Shown here in pieces: positions 15,912 through 25,634 of a DNA stretch of 64,000 bases. Where the stretch lies: contig NZ_LGKP01000003.1 in the NCBI RefSeq assembly GCF_001306135.1, positions 1 through 64,000 on the forward strand, given 5' to 3'. Origin of the DNA: Herpetosiphon geysericola (GTDB lineage Bacteria; Chloroflexota; Chloroflexia; Chloroflexales; Herpetosiphonaceae). Made by a program: the position numbers and the translations under genes. Within the stretch, counting starts at the first letter, position 1; every line of letters begins with the position of its first letter. Below the pieces are notes generated by a model. It saw nothing but the letters and a program-made list of their open reading frames with translations. It searched no databases and had not been told where the DNA came from.

Positions 15912-18332
15912 ATGAATGTGATCGAGGTTGAGCTACGAGCGACTAGCGAGCAGGCTACTTGGCTTTTGCAACTACTTGCTGAGGCTTGTAGCGCTTATCC
16001 CCAAACAACCGACGCGAATCAGCTCTGGCAGGCTGCCAACTTGAGCTTTTATCCCAATATGACTGCTGGCGAACAACTCCAAGCCTGTATTTTGACCGCC
16101 CGCAGCTGGATTGAGCAGGAGCCAGATTATAGTTTTGTGGCCGCCGCACTCTTGGCCAGCCAACTGAATTGCGAGGTTTTTGGCGAATATCTGGCAGGTT
16201 CAGCGGTTGCTACCCGCTGTCCAACGGCATTTATCCAGTATATTCAGGCCGGAATTGAGCAAGGGTTGCTTGACCCGCAGTTGGCCAAGTTTGATTTGGC
16301 TCGTTTGGCGGCGGCAATTGTGCCTGAACGCGATGCTTTATTGGCGTATCCTGGCCTGCAAACGCTCTATGATCGCTATTTTATTCAGTGGGCTGGTTTG
16401 CGCCGCGAGTTGCCGCAATTCTTTTGGATGCGGGTGGCAATGGGCTTGGCCTTGAATGAGGCTGATCGCGAAGCTCAAACCCTGCGTTTCTACGAGCTGC
16501 TGTCGCAATTTTACTTTACCTCGGCCACGCCAACCTTATTCAACGCCGCGACGACTCATCCGCAGTTGTCATCGTGCTATCTCTCGACGGTCGGCGATGA
16601 TCTTGAGGCGATTTTTTGGGGGATCAGCGATAACGCCATGCTTTCGAAGTGGGCTGGTGGCTTGGGCAACGATTGGACTCCTGTGCGGGCGCTCGGCGCG
16701 CCAATTCATGGCACGAATGGCGTGAGCCAAGGCGTGATTCCCTTCCTCAAAATTGTCAACGATACCGCGATTGCGGTCAATCAGGGCGGTAAGCGCAAAG
16801 GCGCGGTCTGCGCTTATCTCGAAGCGTGGCACGCTGATATTGAAGATTTTCTTGATTTGCGCAAGCCAACAGGCGATGAGCGCCGCCGCACCCACGATAT
16901 GCACACGGCTTTGTGGATTCCTGATTTGTTGATGGAGCGGGTGTTGAGCAACGGCACGTGGACGTTGTTCTCACCTGATGAAGTGCCTGATTTGCACGAT
17001 TTGTATGGCCAGGCATTCGCGCTACGCTACGCAGAATACGAAGCGCTGGCGGCGCAAGGCTTGCTGCGTTCGGCACGTCAAGTCGAAGCACTCGGTTTGT
17101 GGCGCAAAATTTTGACCCGCTTGTTTGAAACCGGCCATCCTTGGATTACCTGGAAGGATGCTGCCAACCTGCGTTCGCCGCAGGATCACGTTGGGGTGAT
17201 TCATAGCAGCAATTTGTGCACTGAAATTTTGCTCAATACGTCGGCTGACGAGATTGCGGTCTGTAATCTTGGCTCGATTAATCTGGCGGCCCATATTCGT
17301 GATGGCGCGCTTGACCTTGAAACATTGCGCACAACGGTTACGACAGCAGTGCGCATGCTCGATAACGTGATTGATATTAATTTTTATCCGCGCCCGCAAG
17401 CAGCGCAAGCCAATGCCCGTCATCGGCCAATTGGGCTTGGTCTGATGGGCTTTCAAGATGCGCTTTATGGGTTGAATATCAGCTACGCCAGCCAAGCGGC
17501 GGTCGAATTTGCTGATCGTTCGATGGAAGCGATTGCCTATTTTGCGGTCGCGGCTTCGATTGATTTGGCTATCGAGCGCGGCGCATACCCAAGTTTTCGT
17601 GGCTCGAAATGGGATCGTGGGATTTTGCCGATTGATAGTTTGGCGCTTTTGGCTGACCAACGTAGCACCAAACCGGAGCTTGATCACAGCAGCCATTACG
17701 ATTGGCAACCGCTGCGCCAAGCCTTGGCTGAGCATGGCATTCGCAATAGCAATTTGCTGGCGATTGCGCCGACTGCCACGATTGCTAATATCGTTGGCAC
17801 TAGCCAATCGATTGAGCCGACCTATCGCCATTTGTATGTTAAAAGCAATCTTTCGGGCGATTTTACGACCGTCAATTGGGCGTTGGTCGCTGCGCTCAAA
17901 GCTCGCGGCTTGTGGGATGCAGATTTGCTGGCCGAATTGAAATATTACGATGGCGCGATTAGCCAAATTGAGCGAATTCCTGCTGAACTCAAGGCCCAAT
18001 TTTTAACTGCCTTCGAAATTGCCCCCGAATGGTTGATTGCCTGCGCTGCTCGTCGCCAAAAATGGATCGATATGGGTCAATCGTTGAATTTATATGTGGC
18101 TGAAACCAGCGGCAAACGCTTGAATGAGATTTATCTGACGGCGTGGCGCATGGGATTAAAAACCACTTACTACCTGCGCACGCTGGCTGCGACCCAAATT
18201 GAAAAATCGACCTTGGATATTAATCGCTTTGGGGTGCAGCCGCGCTGGATGCGCAATGTGAGCGAATCGGCCAGCGTGCTAGCCGATAATTTTTGCCCAA
18301 TCGACGACCCTAGTTGCGAAGCCTGTGAGTAG
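15912..18332 (+). CDS. nrdA: Ribonucleotide reductase class I, large (alpha) subunit
   Basis: An 806-residue enzyme that reduces ribonucleoside diphosphates with the NrdB partner. Visible catalytic parts are the redox Cys in QLSSCYLS, the radical Cys in SSNLCTEI (Asn and Glu neighbours kept), the second redox Cys in [10 protein letters not shown], the tandem Tyr in KTTYYLRT and the C-terminal pair CEAC that passes electrons from thioredoxin. The N-terminus is short and lacks the VxKRDG pattern of an ATP-cone. The usual helix [17 protein letters not shown] follows within about 65 residues, so dATP activity control through a cone is probably absent. It is the first gene after the B12 riboswitch and overlaps or abuts nrdB. 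Confidence 0.93.
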   Translation: MNVIEVELRATSEQATWLLQLLAEACSAYPQTTDANQLWQAANLSFYPNMTAGEQLQACILTARSWIEQEPDYSFVAAALLASQLNCEVFGEYLAGSAVATRCPTAFIQYIQAGIEQGLLDPQLAKFDLARLAAAIVPERDALLAYPGLQTLYDRYFIQWAGLRRELPQFFWMRVAMGLALNEADREAQTLRFYELLSQFYFTSATPTLFNAATTHPQLSSCYLSTVGDDLEAIFWGISDNAMLSKWAGGLGNDWTPVRALGAPIHGTNGVSQGVIPFLKIVNDTAIAVNQGGKRKGAVCAYLEAWHADIEDFLDLRKPTGDERRRTHDMHTALWIPDLLMERVLSNGTWTLFSPDEVPDLHDLYGQAFALRYAEYEALAAQGLLRSARQVEALGLWRKILTRLFETGHPWITWKDAANLRSPQDHVGVIHSSNLCTEILLNTSADEIAVCNLGSINLAAHIRDGALDLETLRTTVTTAVRMLDNVIDINFYPRPQAAQANARHRPIGLGLMGFQDALYGLNISYASQAAVEFADRSMEAIAYFAVAASIDLAIERGAYPSFRGSKWDRGILPIDSLALLADQRSTKPELDHSSHYDWQPLRQALAEHGIRNSNLLAIAPTATIANIVGTSQSIEPTYRHLYVKSNLSGDFTTVNWALVAALKARGLWDADLLAELKYYDGAISQIERIPAELKAQFLTAFEIAPEWLIACAARRQKWIDMGQSLNLYVAETSGKRLNEIYLTAWRMGLKTTYYLRTLAATQIEKSTLDINRFGVQPRWMRNVSESASVLADNFCPIDDPSCEACE

Positions 18333-18345
18333 CGAGGAATTTCGA

Positions 18346-19374
18346 ATGACTGAACAATTTGGGCGCTTCAATGCCAGTGATAAACGCTTGATCAATTGTA
18401 ATCAAGTTGACGTAAATCAATTAATGCCGTTGCGCTATGGCTGGGCTTGGGAGCATTATCTCAATGGCTGTGCCAACCATTGGATGCCGAACGAAGTTTC
18501 GATGACTGGCGATATTGCAATTTGGCGCTCGAATAGCTTATCGAATGATGAGCGCTTGATGGTGCTACGCAATTTAGGTTTTTTTGCTACAGCTGAAAGT
18601 TTGGTTGGCAATAATATTGTTTTGGCAATCTTTCGGCATATTACCAACGCAGAATGTCGCCAATATCTGTTGCGCCAAGCTTTTGAAGAAGCGATTCATA
18701 CCCATGCATTTTTGCATATTGTTGAAAGTTTGGGCTTGAATGAGCGCGAAATTTTCAATATGTATCATGAAATCCCAGTAATTAGCCAAAAAGATCAATT
18801 TGAGATGCAATTAACTGCGGCGGTGCTTGACCCACAATTTAGCACTGAAACGCTCGTAGGCATGCAAACCTTCGTCAAAAATCTGATTGGCTATTATGTG
18901 ATTATGGAAGGTATTTTCTTCTATAGCGGTTTTGCGATGCTGCTTTCGTTGCATCGACGCAATGTATTAACGGGTATTGGTGAACAAATTCAATATATTT
19001 TGCGTGATGAAACGATTCATCTGAACTTTGGGGTTGATTTAATTAACGGCATCAAAGCTGAAAATCCAGCAATCTGGACTGCTGAATTTCAAGCTGAGAT
19101 TGTGCAATTAATTCGCCAAGCAGTTGAATTAGAAGCTCAATATGCTGCTGAATGTTTACCACGTGGCGTAATGGGCTTGCATGCAGCAATGTTCCGCGAT
19201 TATGTGCAATATATCGCCGACCGCCGCCTACAACGGATTGGTCTGGCGACGCAATACGGCTCACAAAATCCATTTCCTTGGATGAGTGAAACGATCGATT
19301 TGACCAAAGAGAAGAACTTTTTTGAGACGCGGGTCACTGAATATCAATCAGCGGCCAGCCTAAAATGGGATTAA
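18346..19374 (+). CDS. nrdB: Ribonucleotide reductase small (beta) subunit, class Ic type
   Basis: A 342-residue ferritin-like subunit. The ATG at 18346 has GAGGAA seven bases upstream; a GTG at 18325 overlaps nrdA. Metal ligands by pattern are E84 ([10 protein letters not shown]), E115 and H118 ([10 protein letters not shown]), the Glu of [11 protein letters not shown], and Glu and His of [10 protein letters not shown]. The position of the E. coli radical Tyr122 is F122, and the first ligand is Glu instead of Asp. Both are the signature of class Ic subunits, first characterised in Chlamydia trachomatis, which use a Mn(IV)/Fe(III) centre instead of a tyrosyl radical. The C-terminal Tyr needed for radical transfer (VTEYQ) is present. 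The metal identity is inferred. Confidence 0.92.
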   Translation: MTEQFGRFNASDKRLINCNQVDVNQLMPLRYGWAWEHYLNGCANHWMPNEVSMTGDIAIWRSNSLSNDERLMVLRNLGFFATAESLVGNNIVLAIFRHITNAECRQYLLRQAFEEAIHTHAFLHIVESLGLNEREIFNMYHEIPVISQKDQFEMQLTAAVLDPQFSTETLVGMQTFVKNLIGYYVIMEGIFFYSGFAMLLSLHRRNVLTGIGEQIQYILRDETIHLNFGVDLINGIKAENPAIWTAEFQAEIVQLIRQAVELEAQYAAECLPRGVMGLHAAMFRDYVQYIADRRLQRIGLATQYGSQNPFPWMSETIDLTKEKNFFETRVTEYQSAASLKWD

Positions 19375-19376
19375 GC

Positions 19377-21623
19377 ATGAATTTTCAGACGACGGTTGTG
19401 GGCTATCCACGGGTTGGCGTTGGCCGCCCATACAAGCAGGCCTTGGAAAGCTTCTGGAGCGGCAAACGTACTGAAGCAGACTTTCGGGCGGCAATCGAAG
19501 AATTGCGCCAAGATCGTTTAGCAATCCAAGCCCAGCGCTTGGATCTGGTGCCAGTTGGCGATTTTAGCTTGTATGACCATGTGTTGGATACAGCGCTGAT
19601 GTTGGGCGCTGTGCCAGCCCGTTTTGGCAAGCTTGATGCCAATAATTTGCAAGGCTATTTTGCCATGGCGCGGGGCCGCGACGGCGTGCCAGCGCTCGAA
19701 ATGACCAAATGGTTTGATACCAATTATCATTATTTGGTGCCAGAAATTCCCGAACGCTGGGAATTGCAAGCCAATTTGGTGCTAGAGCAATTGCGCTTTG
19801 CCCAGAATACGCTTGGATCAAAAGCACGGCCTGTCTTGCTTGGGCCTTGGACATTTTTGCGGTTGGCTCGCTTGGCGGGGGCAGAATTAAGCAAGCATTT
19901 GCAACAATTGATCCCAATTTATGCCCAAATTGTGCGCGAATTGAGCGCTTGCGATGTAGCCTATATTCAGTGTGACGAGCCAGCTTTGGTTGGCGACGTG
20001 ACTGAGGAAGAATGGCAAGCATTTGCTGCTTGCTATCGCGAATTGAGCAAGCATGGCAAGCTGGTGGTGCAAACCTATTATGGCGATGTTACGCCGTGGT
20101 ATCGCGAACTCTGCCGCCTGCCGCTGCATGGGCTGGGCTTAGATTTGGTGCAAGGCCAACCCAATTGGGCTGCGATTCAATATCATGGCTTTCCTCAGGA
20201 TAAAATTTTAGTGGCTGGTGTGGTGAATGGGCGCAACGTTTGGCGCAGCGATTTGGCTGATTTGCAGGCCAAAATTAGTGGATTAAGCGAATTTGTTGCG
20301 CCTGAACGCTTGATTTTGAGCAGTTCATGTTCGTTGTTGCACTTGCCCGAAACGGTGACTGCTGAACGCAATTTGCCAGTTGCGGTGAGCAGCGGTTTGG
20401 CCTTTGCCCAAGAGCGTTTGGCCGAATTGGAATTATTGGCGCAGGCCTTGCGTAACGGCGTTGCCAGTGTTCAAACCACATGGGATGCAGCGCTGGCTTC
20501 GCGCCAACAATGGCTTGATGGAGCTGGGCGGATTGTGCCTGCGGTTCGTGAGCGTAGCACTGCCTTGGGTGCTGAAACGCCAGCGCGCTTGGTGTATGCT
20601 GAACGGGTAGCTTTGCAACAAGCCAAATTGAACTTGCCATTGCTGCCAACGACTACAATTGGCTCATTTCCGCAAACTGCGGCCTTGCGCAAAGCCCGCG
20701 CCGAAGCCAAGCGCAATCCGGCGGGCTATGCCGAAACAATTCGGGCTGAAATTGCCCATGTGATTGCGTTGCAAGAACAATGGGAGCTTGATGTGCTGGT
20801 GCATGGCGAGCCAGAGCGCAACGATATGGTGCAATTTTTTGCCGAGCATTTGGCGGGCTATATTGCCACCCAAGAAGGCTGGGTGCAAAGTTATGGCAGC
20901 CGCTGTGTGCGTCCGCCAGTGATCGCTGGTGATGTTTATCGCACCGCAGCTTTGAGTGTGGCCGAAACTGCCTATGCTCAGTCGCTGACCAAGCGGCCCG
21001 TTAAAGGCATGCTGACGGGACCAGTGACGATGTTGCAATGGAGTTTTGTGCGTGATGATTTGCCTCGCAGCGAAGTTGCGGCCCAAATTGGCTTAGCGCT
21101 GCGTGATGAAGTGGCTGATTTAGAGGCAGCAGGTATCAATGTTATTCAAATTGACGAGCCAGCATTTCGCGAAGGCTTACCGTTGCGGCGCAATGAATGG
21201 CAAGCCTACCTTGATTGGGCAGTGCGCGCTTTTCGGATTGCGACGAGTGATGCCGCTGCGAGCACGCAAATTCACACCCATATGTGTTACAGCGATTTCA
21301 ACGATATTATTGATGCAATTGCTGCTCTTGATGCCGATGTGATTAGCATTGAGGATGCACGCAGTGCTGGCTCGTTGTTGGCTGGCTTGGAAGGACGTTA
21401 TCAGCAGCAACTTGGGCCTGGCGTGTACGATATTCACAGCCCGAATATTCCCAGCGTTGAGCAATTGGTGGCGCAGATTCAGCAATTGCTGAAGTATTTG
21501 CCTGCCGAACAATTGTGGATTAACCCCGATTGTGGCTTGAAAACCCGTACCTACGCTGAAGTTGAGGCTGCATTGCGGGCGATGCTGGCGGCAACCAAGC
21601 AGGTGCGCGCGACGATTCATTAA
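19377..21623 (+). CDS. metE: Cobalamin-independent methionine synthase
   Basis: A 748-residue enzyme transferring methyl from 5-methyltetrahydropteroyl-triglutamate to homocysteine without B12. The N-terminal half begins with VVGYPRVGVGRPYKQALE. The catalytic half begins near residue 420 with TTTIGSFPQT. Zinc ligands are visible as HMC in IHTHMCYSDF, Glu in ISIEDARS and Cys in INPDCGLKT. The ATG at 19377 lies two bases after the nrdB stop; an upstream in-frame ATG at 19365 would overlap nrdB. As the third gene after the B12 riboswitch it should be off when B12 is plentiful and metH can work. Confidence 0.95.
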   Translation: MNFQTTVVGYPRVGVGRPYKQALESFWSGKRTEADFRAAIEELRQDRLAIQAQRLDLVPVGDFSLYDHVLDTALMLGAVPARFGKLDANNLQGYFAMARGRDGVPALEMTKWFDTNYHYLVPEIPERWELQANLVLEQLRFAQNTLGSKARPVLLGPWTFLRLARLAGAELSKHLQQLIPIYAQIVRELSACDVAYIQCDEPALVGDVTEEEWQAFAACYRELSKHGKLVVQTYYGDVTPWYRELCRLPLHGLGLDLVQGQPNWAAIQYHGFPQDKILVAGVVNGRNVWRSDLADLQAKISGLSEFVAPERLILSSSCSLLHLPETVTAERNLPVAVSSGLAFAQERLAELELLAQALRNGVASVQTTWDAALASRQQWLDGAGRIVPAVRERSTALGAETPARLVYAERVALQQAKLNLPLLPTTTIGSFPQTAALRKARAEAKRNPAGYAETIRAEIAHVIALQEQWELDVLVHGEPERNDMVQFFAEHLAGYIATQEGWVQSYGSRCVRPPVIAGDVYRTAALSVAETAYAQSLTKRPVKGMLTGPVTMLQWSFVRDDLPRSEVAAQIGLALRDEVADLEAAGINVIQIDEPAFREGLPLRRNEWQAYLDWAVRAFRIATSDAAASTQIHTHMCYSDFNDIIDAIAALDADVISIEDARSAGSLLAGLEGRYQQQLGPGVYDIHSPNIPSVEQLVAQIQQLLKYLPAEQLWINPDCGLKTRTYAEVEAALRAMLAATKQVRATIH

Positions 21624-21668
21624 AAGATAACGGTTTGATCGATCCGACCTGATCAAATCGAACGAAGG

Positions 21669-21692
21669 TGCTAGCTACGGCTAGCATTTTCG
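21669..21692 (+). terminator. Terminator of the nrdA-nrdB-metE operon
   Basis: TGCTAGC pairs with GCTAGCA around a TACG tetraloop, followed by TTTTCGTGTTT, 45 bases after the metE stop. Confidence 0.8.
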
Positions 21693-21810
21693 TGTTTAAG
21701 TGTATGTTGGTTAATCAATAATCAACATTCTTTGTACAAGTGCTAGATTGATGTGGCGTATAATTGAAACTAGGTGATTCAATTAGCTAAGATGAAAGGA
21801 CATTTAAACC

Positions 21811-22698
21811 GTGTGGAAAGACATTTTTGATATTCTGCAGATTGTATTTCTTTTGGTGTTTCTCGAAGGGATTCTTTCGATCGACAATGCCGCTGTTTTA
21901 GGTGCAATGGTTGCGCACTTACCGCAAGATCAGCCGATTCCATGGCCTAAGTGGTTACAATGGATGCAGGGCCATGGCGAACGCTTTTTGGGCATGCAAC
22001 AGGCCGCTGCGTTGAAAGTTGGCTTAATTGGCGCATATGTTGGGCGTGGTTTGATGTTGGCAGTGGCCTTTATCATTACCGAAAACCCATGGGTTTTGGC
22101 GATTGGCTCTGGCTATTTGGTATGGCTGAGCGTCAATCACTTTGCCCATTTGTATCGTCGTGATCAAGTTGATGAGCATGGTACAACTAAGCAACGAGTG
22201 ACAGGCTTCTGGCAAACGGTGTTAATTATTGAGATGATTGACCTTGCATTTAGCCTTGACAACGTCGTCGTGGCGGTGAGCGCTGATCCCCAAAAACGCT
22301 TTTGGGTGATTGGCTTGGGCGTGGCAATTGGGATTTTGGTCATGCGCTTTGCGGCCCAAATCTTCACCAACTTGATTGAGTGGGAGCCAAACCTTGAGCA
22401 TGCAGCGTTTGCCTTGTTGCTGGCGATTGGCGCTGAATCGGTGATTAAGATTGTGTGGCATGTAGAAACGCCACATTGGCTGAAATTTGCGATCTCGATG
22501 ACAATTTTAGCCTTAACTGTTGGCCTTTCACGCTTACCATTCTTGAAACCACTCAAAAAATTCTTGCGTTTGGGCTTGCCGTTAGCATCGATTATTGATA
22601 CGGTGGTGGGCTGGCTGTTATGGCCAATTCGTTGGCTATTTGGCTTGTTGCTGGCACCATTTCGGCAACGCGTTGCGGCGCGAATTCAAGGCGAATAG
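21811..22698 (+). CDS. TerC family integral membrane protein
   Basis: A 295-residue membrane protein with about seven hydrophobic helices. The TerC signature acidic pairs are present: FLEGILSIDNAAVLG in helix 1 and IEMIDLAFSLDNVVVAVS in the second half. TerC/Alx proteins are linked to tellurite resistance and to manganese efflux or metallation of exported proteins. Start is GTG with AAAGGA about 11 bases upstream. A TATAAT box lies at 21759-21764 without a convincing -35. No yybP-ykoY manganese riboswitch, common before relatives, is apparent. The next gene follows after 8 bases. Confidence 0.88.
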   Translation: MWKDIFDILQIVFLLVFLEGILSIDNAAVLGAMVAHLPQDQPIPWPKWLQWMQGHGERFLGMQQAAALKVGLIGAYVGRGLMLAVAFIITENPWVLAIGSGYLVWLSVNHFAHLYRRDQVDEHGTTKQRVTGFWQTVLIIEMIDLAFSLDNVVVAVSADPQKRFWVIGLGVAIGILVMRFAAQIFTNLIEWEPNLEHAAFALLLAIGAESVIKIVWHVETPHWLKFAISMTILALTVGLSRLPFLKPLKKFLRLGLPLASIIDTVVGWLLWPIRWLFGLLLAPFRQRVAARIQGE

Positions 22699-22706
22699 GA
22701 GGAAGA

Positions 22707-23468
22707 ATGCAACTAACTGAACTCGTGCGCTATTTGGATGGCTATTTGCAAACCGCCAAATTTCGCGATGCTAGTTTAAATGGCTTGCAAGTTGAAGGGC
22801 GCGCTGAAGTCAAGACCATCGCGCTTGCCGTTGATGCTTCGATGCAAGCGATTGAGGCGGCGATAGCTGGCGATGCTGATTTATTGCTGACCCATCATGG
22901 CCTCTTTTGGGGCAATGCACAGCCATTGGTTGGCTGGTTTGGCCGTCGCATCAAACGCTTGATGGGCTCTGATTGTTCGCTCTACACCTCGCATTTGCCG
23001 CTTGATGCCCATGGCGAGGTTGGCAATAACGCTCAGTTGCTCAAGCTCTTGGGCTGGGAAATGGTGCAGCCATTTGGCGATTATCGTGGCCAAACATTGG
23101 GCTTTATTGGCCAACTAACCACGCCATTAAGCATTGATGGCCTGGTTGCCCACATCAAAACCACCTTGGGAATTCCCGAAGCCGAGATCAAGATTTGGGG
23201 TCAAGGTGCGCGTGGCATTCGGCGGGTTGGCGTGATTTCTGGTGATGGGGCAAGCGAATTGGAGCAAGCCTTGCGCGATGGCTGCGATGCGTTGCTGACT
23301 GGCGAAGTCAATTATGCAGCTGTGTTTCCTGCGATTGAAGCTGATATTCCCTTAATTTGTGCTGGCCATTATCATACTGAAACCTTGGGTGTGAAAGCGC
23401 TAGGAGCGCATTTAGAGCAAACCTTTCGGGTCAAAACCTTCTTTGTTGATGTGCCAACTGGCGTATAA
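22707..23468 (+). CDS. Nif3-like dinuclear metal-centre protein
   Basis: A 253-residue protein of the Nif3/YbgI family (annotated in some databases as GTP cyclohydrolase I type 2). Metal-ligand motifs are LLTHHGLFW (two His), SHLPLDAH, and GHYHTETLG near the C-terminus, as in family structures with two metal ions. Length is typical of the short form. The ATG at 22707 has AGGAGG five bases upstream. It is tightly coupled to the TerC gene (8 bases), hinting at a shared metal-related role. The cellular substrate of the family is not established. Confidence 0.88.
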   Translation: MQLTELVRYLDGYLQTAKFRDASLNGLQVEGRAEVKTIALAVDASMQAIEAAIAGDADLLLTHHGLFWGNAQPLVGWFGRRIKRLMGSDCSLYTSHLPLDAHGEVGNNAQLLKLLGWEMVQPFGDYRGQTLGFIGQLTTPLSIDGLVAHIKTTLGIPEAEIKIWGQGARGIRRVGVISGDGASELEQALRDGCDALLTGEVNYAAVFPAIEADIPLICAGHYHTETLGVKALGAHLEQTFRVKTFFVDVPTGV

Positions 23469-23604
23469 CCCAGCTGCAACTTGTGAGCGTTGTGCAGCGT
23501 TAAACCAACCCATGGCCCAAGCCTTGCGGAAGGTAGCATTTGACGAGTATTTCCGCTAGAATACGGTAGAGCTATGGGTTTCCAAGCTATTGTAGGAGGA
23601 ATAT

Positions 23605-24171
23605 ATGGGATTTCTCGACAATCTTAAAGGCACGCTTTCTCAAGGTGTAGACCGCGCCAAGTTCGAGGCCGACAAATTACAACGGACGAGCCGCGTTCGA
23701 GGCGATATTGGCGATATGCAACAGCAAATTGCCACCAACTATGGTTTGTTGGGTCAACGCGCCTATGAATTGCATCAACAAGGAGTGTTGTCTGCTCCTG
23801 AAGTCACCAGTTTGGTCAATCTGATCAACGATTTGCAGGCACGCTTATCTGCCGCGCAAGCTGAATTGGAGCGGGCGCAGAATGAGCAATTTGTGGCTGT
23901 GCAAACCCCGCCGCCACCAGCGTACCCCCAACCATATGCGTCATCGGTTCCACCCCAACAAGCACCATATGCACCGCCAGTTGAGGCCCAGAATTATGTG
24001 CCACCAACCAGCTATGCGCCAAGTGATGCTCCTGCAGTAGCATACGCACCGCCAGCAGCCGATGCAACTGCTGATAGTGGCTCGATTCCAATTGAGCGCT
24101 CATGCCCAAGTTGTGGCTTTAAAGTTACTGGACAAGGTGTTTTTTGCCCTGAATGTGGCGCTCGTTTGTAA
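23605..24171 (+). CDS. Coiled-coil, proline-rich, zinc-ribbon protein
   Basis: A 188-residue protein with three visible parts. Residues 1-93 are a charged helical region with coiled-coil character. Residues about 95-165 are a Pro/Ala/Tyr-rich disordered linker with repeated Y-A-P-P units. The C-terminus is a zinc ribbon with CPSC and CPEC. No signal peptide is present. AGGAGG lies just before the ATG. Similar zinc-ribbon plus helix proteins are common in Chloroflexota with no known function. It has its own terminator and stands alone. Confidence 0.7.
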   Translation: MGFLDNLKGTLSQGVDRAKFEADKLQRTSRVRGDIGDMQQQIATNYGLLGQRAYELHQQGVLSAPEVTSLVNLINDLQARLSAAQAELERAQNEQFVAVQTPPPPAYPQPYASSVPPQQAPYAPPVEAQNYVPPTSYAPSDAPAVAYAPPAADATADSGSIPIERSCPSCGFKVTGQGVFCPECGARL

Positions 24172-24191
24172 ACGCTGAAGCTTGCTACAAT

Positions 24192-24222
24192 ACCCATGGT
24201 TGCTTAGCAGCCATGGGTTTTT
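24192..24222 (+). terminator. Intrinsic terminator after the zinc-ribbon gene
   Basis: ACCCATGG and its partner CCATGGGT form a stem with an internal GCTTAGC element, followed by seven T residues. Confidence 0.85.
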
Positions 24223-24256
24223 TTATGCTGTCGATTATTGAGAATGGAATTACCTC

Positions 24257-25585
24257 ATGTTACCAAAAATTGTGAGTGCTGTGCCTGGGCCACGCAGCCA
24301 AGCACTGTTGGCGCAACTGGCTGCCAGCGAAGCACCAAGCTTAACCTTGCCCGGCGGAATTGTTTGGGCCGAAGCTGAAGGTGCGCTGGTTACTGATGTT
24401 GATGGCAATTGCTACTTGGATTTGGCGGCGGCGTTTGGCGTGGTTGGCATTGGCCATCGCCATCCAGCGGTTTTAGCGGCCATCCAAGCCCAAAGCCAAC
24501 GTTTGATTCACGGTATGGGCGATGTTTTTGCTCATGAAGCGCGGATTGAATTGGTGCAATTGATTAAGCAGCATGCGCCAATTGCCGATGGACGGGTTTT
24601 TCTGGCTGGTGGTGGGGCTGAAAGTATCGAAATTGCGCTGAAAACGGCCATGCTTGCAACCCAAAAGCCCGGGGTTTTGGCCTTTACTGGCGGCTATCAT
24701 GGCTTGAGTTATGGCTCATTAGCAGCAACCAATCGGGCCGATTTTCGCCAACCGTTCTTGCCCCAACTGTCGAGCCACACTCAACGGGCGCCATATCCTT
24801 ATCTATTTCGTTGGCGTGGCCCGGGCGATTGCCTTGATTGGGCTTTGAGTACGACCGAGCAGGCAATTAAAACCAGTGTAAGCCCGCTGGGGGCATTAAT
24901 TGTCGAGCCAGTGCAAGGCCGCGAGGGCGAAATTGTGCCGCCTGATGGCTGGTTGCGCGGCTTGCGCCAATTGTGCGATCAGTATGAAATTCTCTTGATT
25001 GCCGATGAGATTTTTACTGGTTGGGGTCGTACTGGCCAGTGGTGGGGTGTGAATCACGATGGCATCGAGCCAGATCTGATTTGTATGGGCAAGGGCATGA
25101 CTGGTGGCTTGCAAATTGCCGCATGTGTTGGTCGCGCTGCGCATATGGCCCATTGGCAGGTTAATGGCGAGCCATTGCATACTGGCACGTTTATGGGCCA
25201 TCCTTTGGCATGCGCTGGGGCTGCGGCAGCAATTCGGGTTTTAACTGAACATAATACATTAGATCGGGTTAATCAATTAAGCACCCAACTTTTGCGGGGC
25301 TTGGGCGCGATTGCTGAAAACTGTGCCTTGGTGGGCGATGTACGTGGGCGTGGCTTGATGCTTGGGTTGGAACTTGTGCAGGCCGATGGGATTACGCCAA
25401 ATCCAAGGGCAGTGATGCAAGTGACAAGTTTCTGCCAAGCCCAAGGCGTTTTGGTGCTTGGTGGCGGGATGGATGGCAATGTACTGAGCCTTACGCCGCC
25501 GTTTATCCTCAATCAAGTTCAAGTTGATTATGCCTTAGATGTGTTGCAACAAGCCTTGGCGACGGTAGCCAAGCAACAAAAATAG
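24257..25585 (+). CDS. Class III pyridoxal-phosphate aminotransferase
   Basis: A 442-residue enzyme of the 4-aminobutyrate/ornithine/acetylornithine aminotransferase fold. Motifs are GIGHRHPAV, the cofactor phosphate-binding GGGAESIEIALK, the ring-stacking region FTGGYHGLSYG, the Asp in LIADEIFTGWGRTG, and the Schiff-base lysine in CMGKGMTGG. The loop THTGTFMGHPLACA also matches the family. Substrate cannot be assigned from the sequence; the Glu-rich GREGEIVPP loop is typical of omega-aminotransferases acting on 4-aminobutyrate or related diamines. It is monocistronic, with a hairpin directly after the stop. Confidence 0.85.
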   Translation: MLPKIVSAVPGPRSQALLAQLAASEAPSLTLPGGIVWAEAEGALVTDVDGNCYLDLAAAFGVVGIGHRHPAVLAAIQAQSQRLIHGMGDVFAHEARIELVQLIKQHAPIADGRVFLAGGGAESIEIALKTAMLATQKPGVLAFTGGYHGLSYGSLAATNRADFRQPFLPQLSSHTQRAPYPYLFRWRGPGDCLDWALSTTEQAIKTSVSPLGALIVEPVQGREGEIVPPDGWLRGLRQLCDQYEILLIADEIFTGWGRTGQWWGVNHDGIEPDLICMGKGMTGGLQIAACVGRAAHMAHWQVNGEPLHTGTFMGHPLACAGAAAAIRVLTEHNTLDRVNQLSTQLLRGLGAIAENCALVGDVRGRGLMLGLELVQADGITPNPRAVMQVTSFCQAQGVLVLGGGMDGNVLSLTPPFILNQVQVDYALDVLQQALATVAKQQK

Positions 25586-25612
25586 CAGCGGAGCAAGTTT
25601 GCTCCGCTGCCC
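25586..25612 (-). terminator. Hairpin terminator between convergent genes
   Basis: GCAGCGGAGCAA pairs with TTGCTCCGCTGC across a very short loop. On the minus strand it is followed by TATTTTTG, so it serves chiefly the leftward stress-protein gene and may slow the rightward transcript as well. Confidence 0.75.
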
Positions 25613-25634
25613 AAGCACCTGGAGGAATTGGGCT

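Noticed and set aside
17022-17999. A 325-codon minus-strand frame opposite nrdA
   Set aside because: It is antisense to conserved NrdA core motifs, its product is of odd composition, and no ribosome binding site is present.
21693-21810. A yybP-ykoY manganese riboswitch upstream of the TerC gene
   Set aside because: I looked for it because it often precedes TerC genes, but the conserved blocks are absent.
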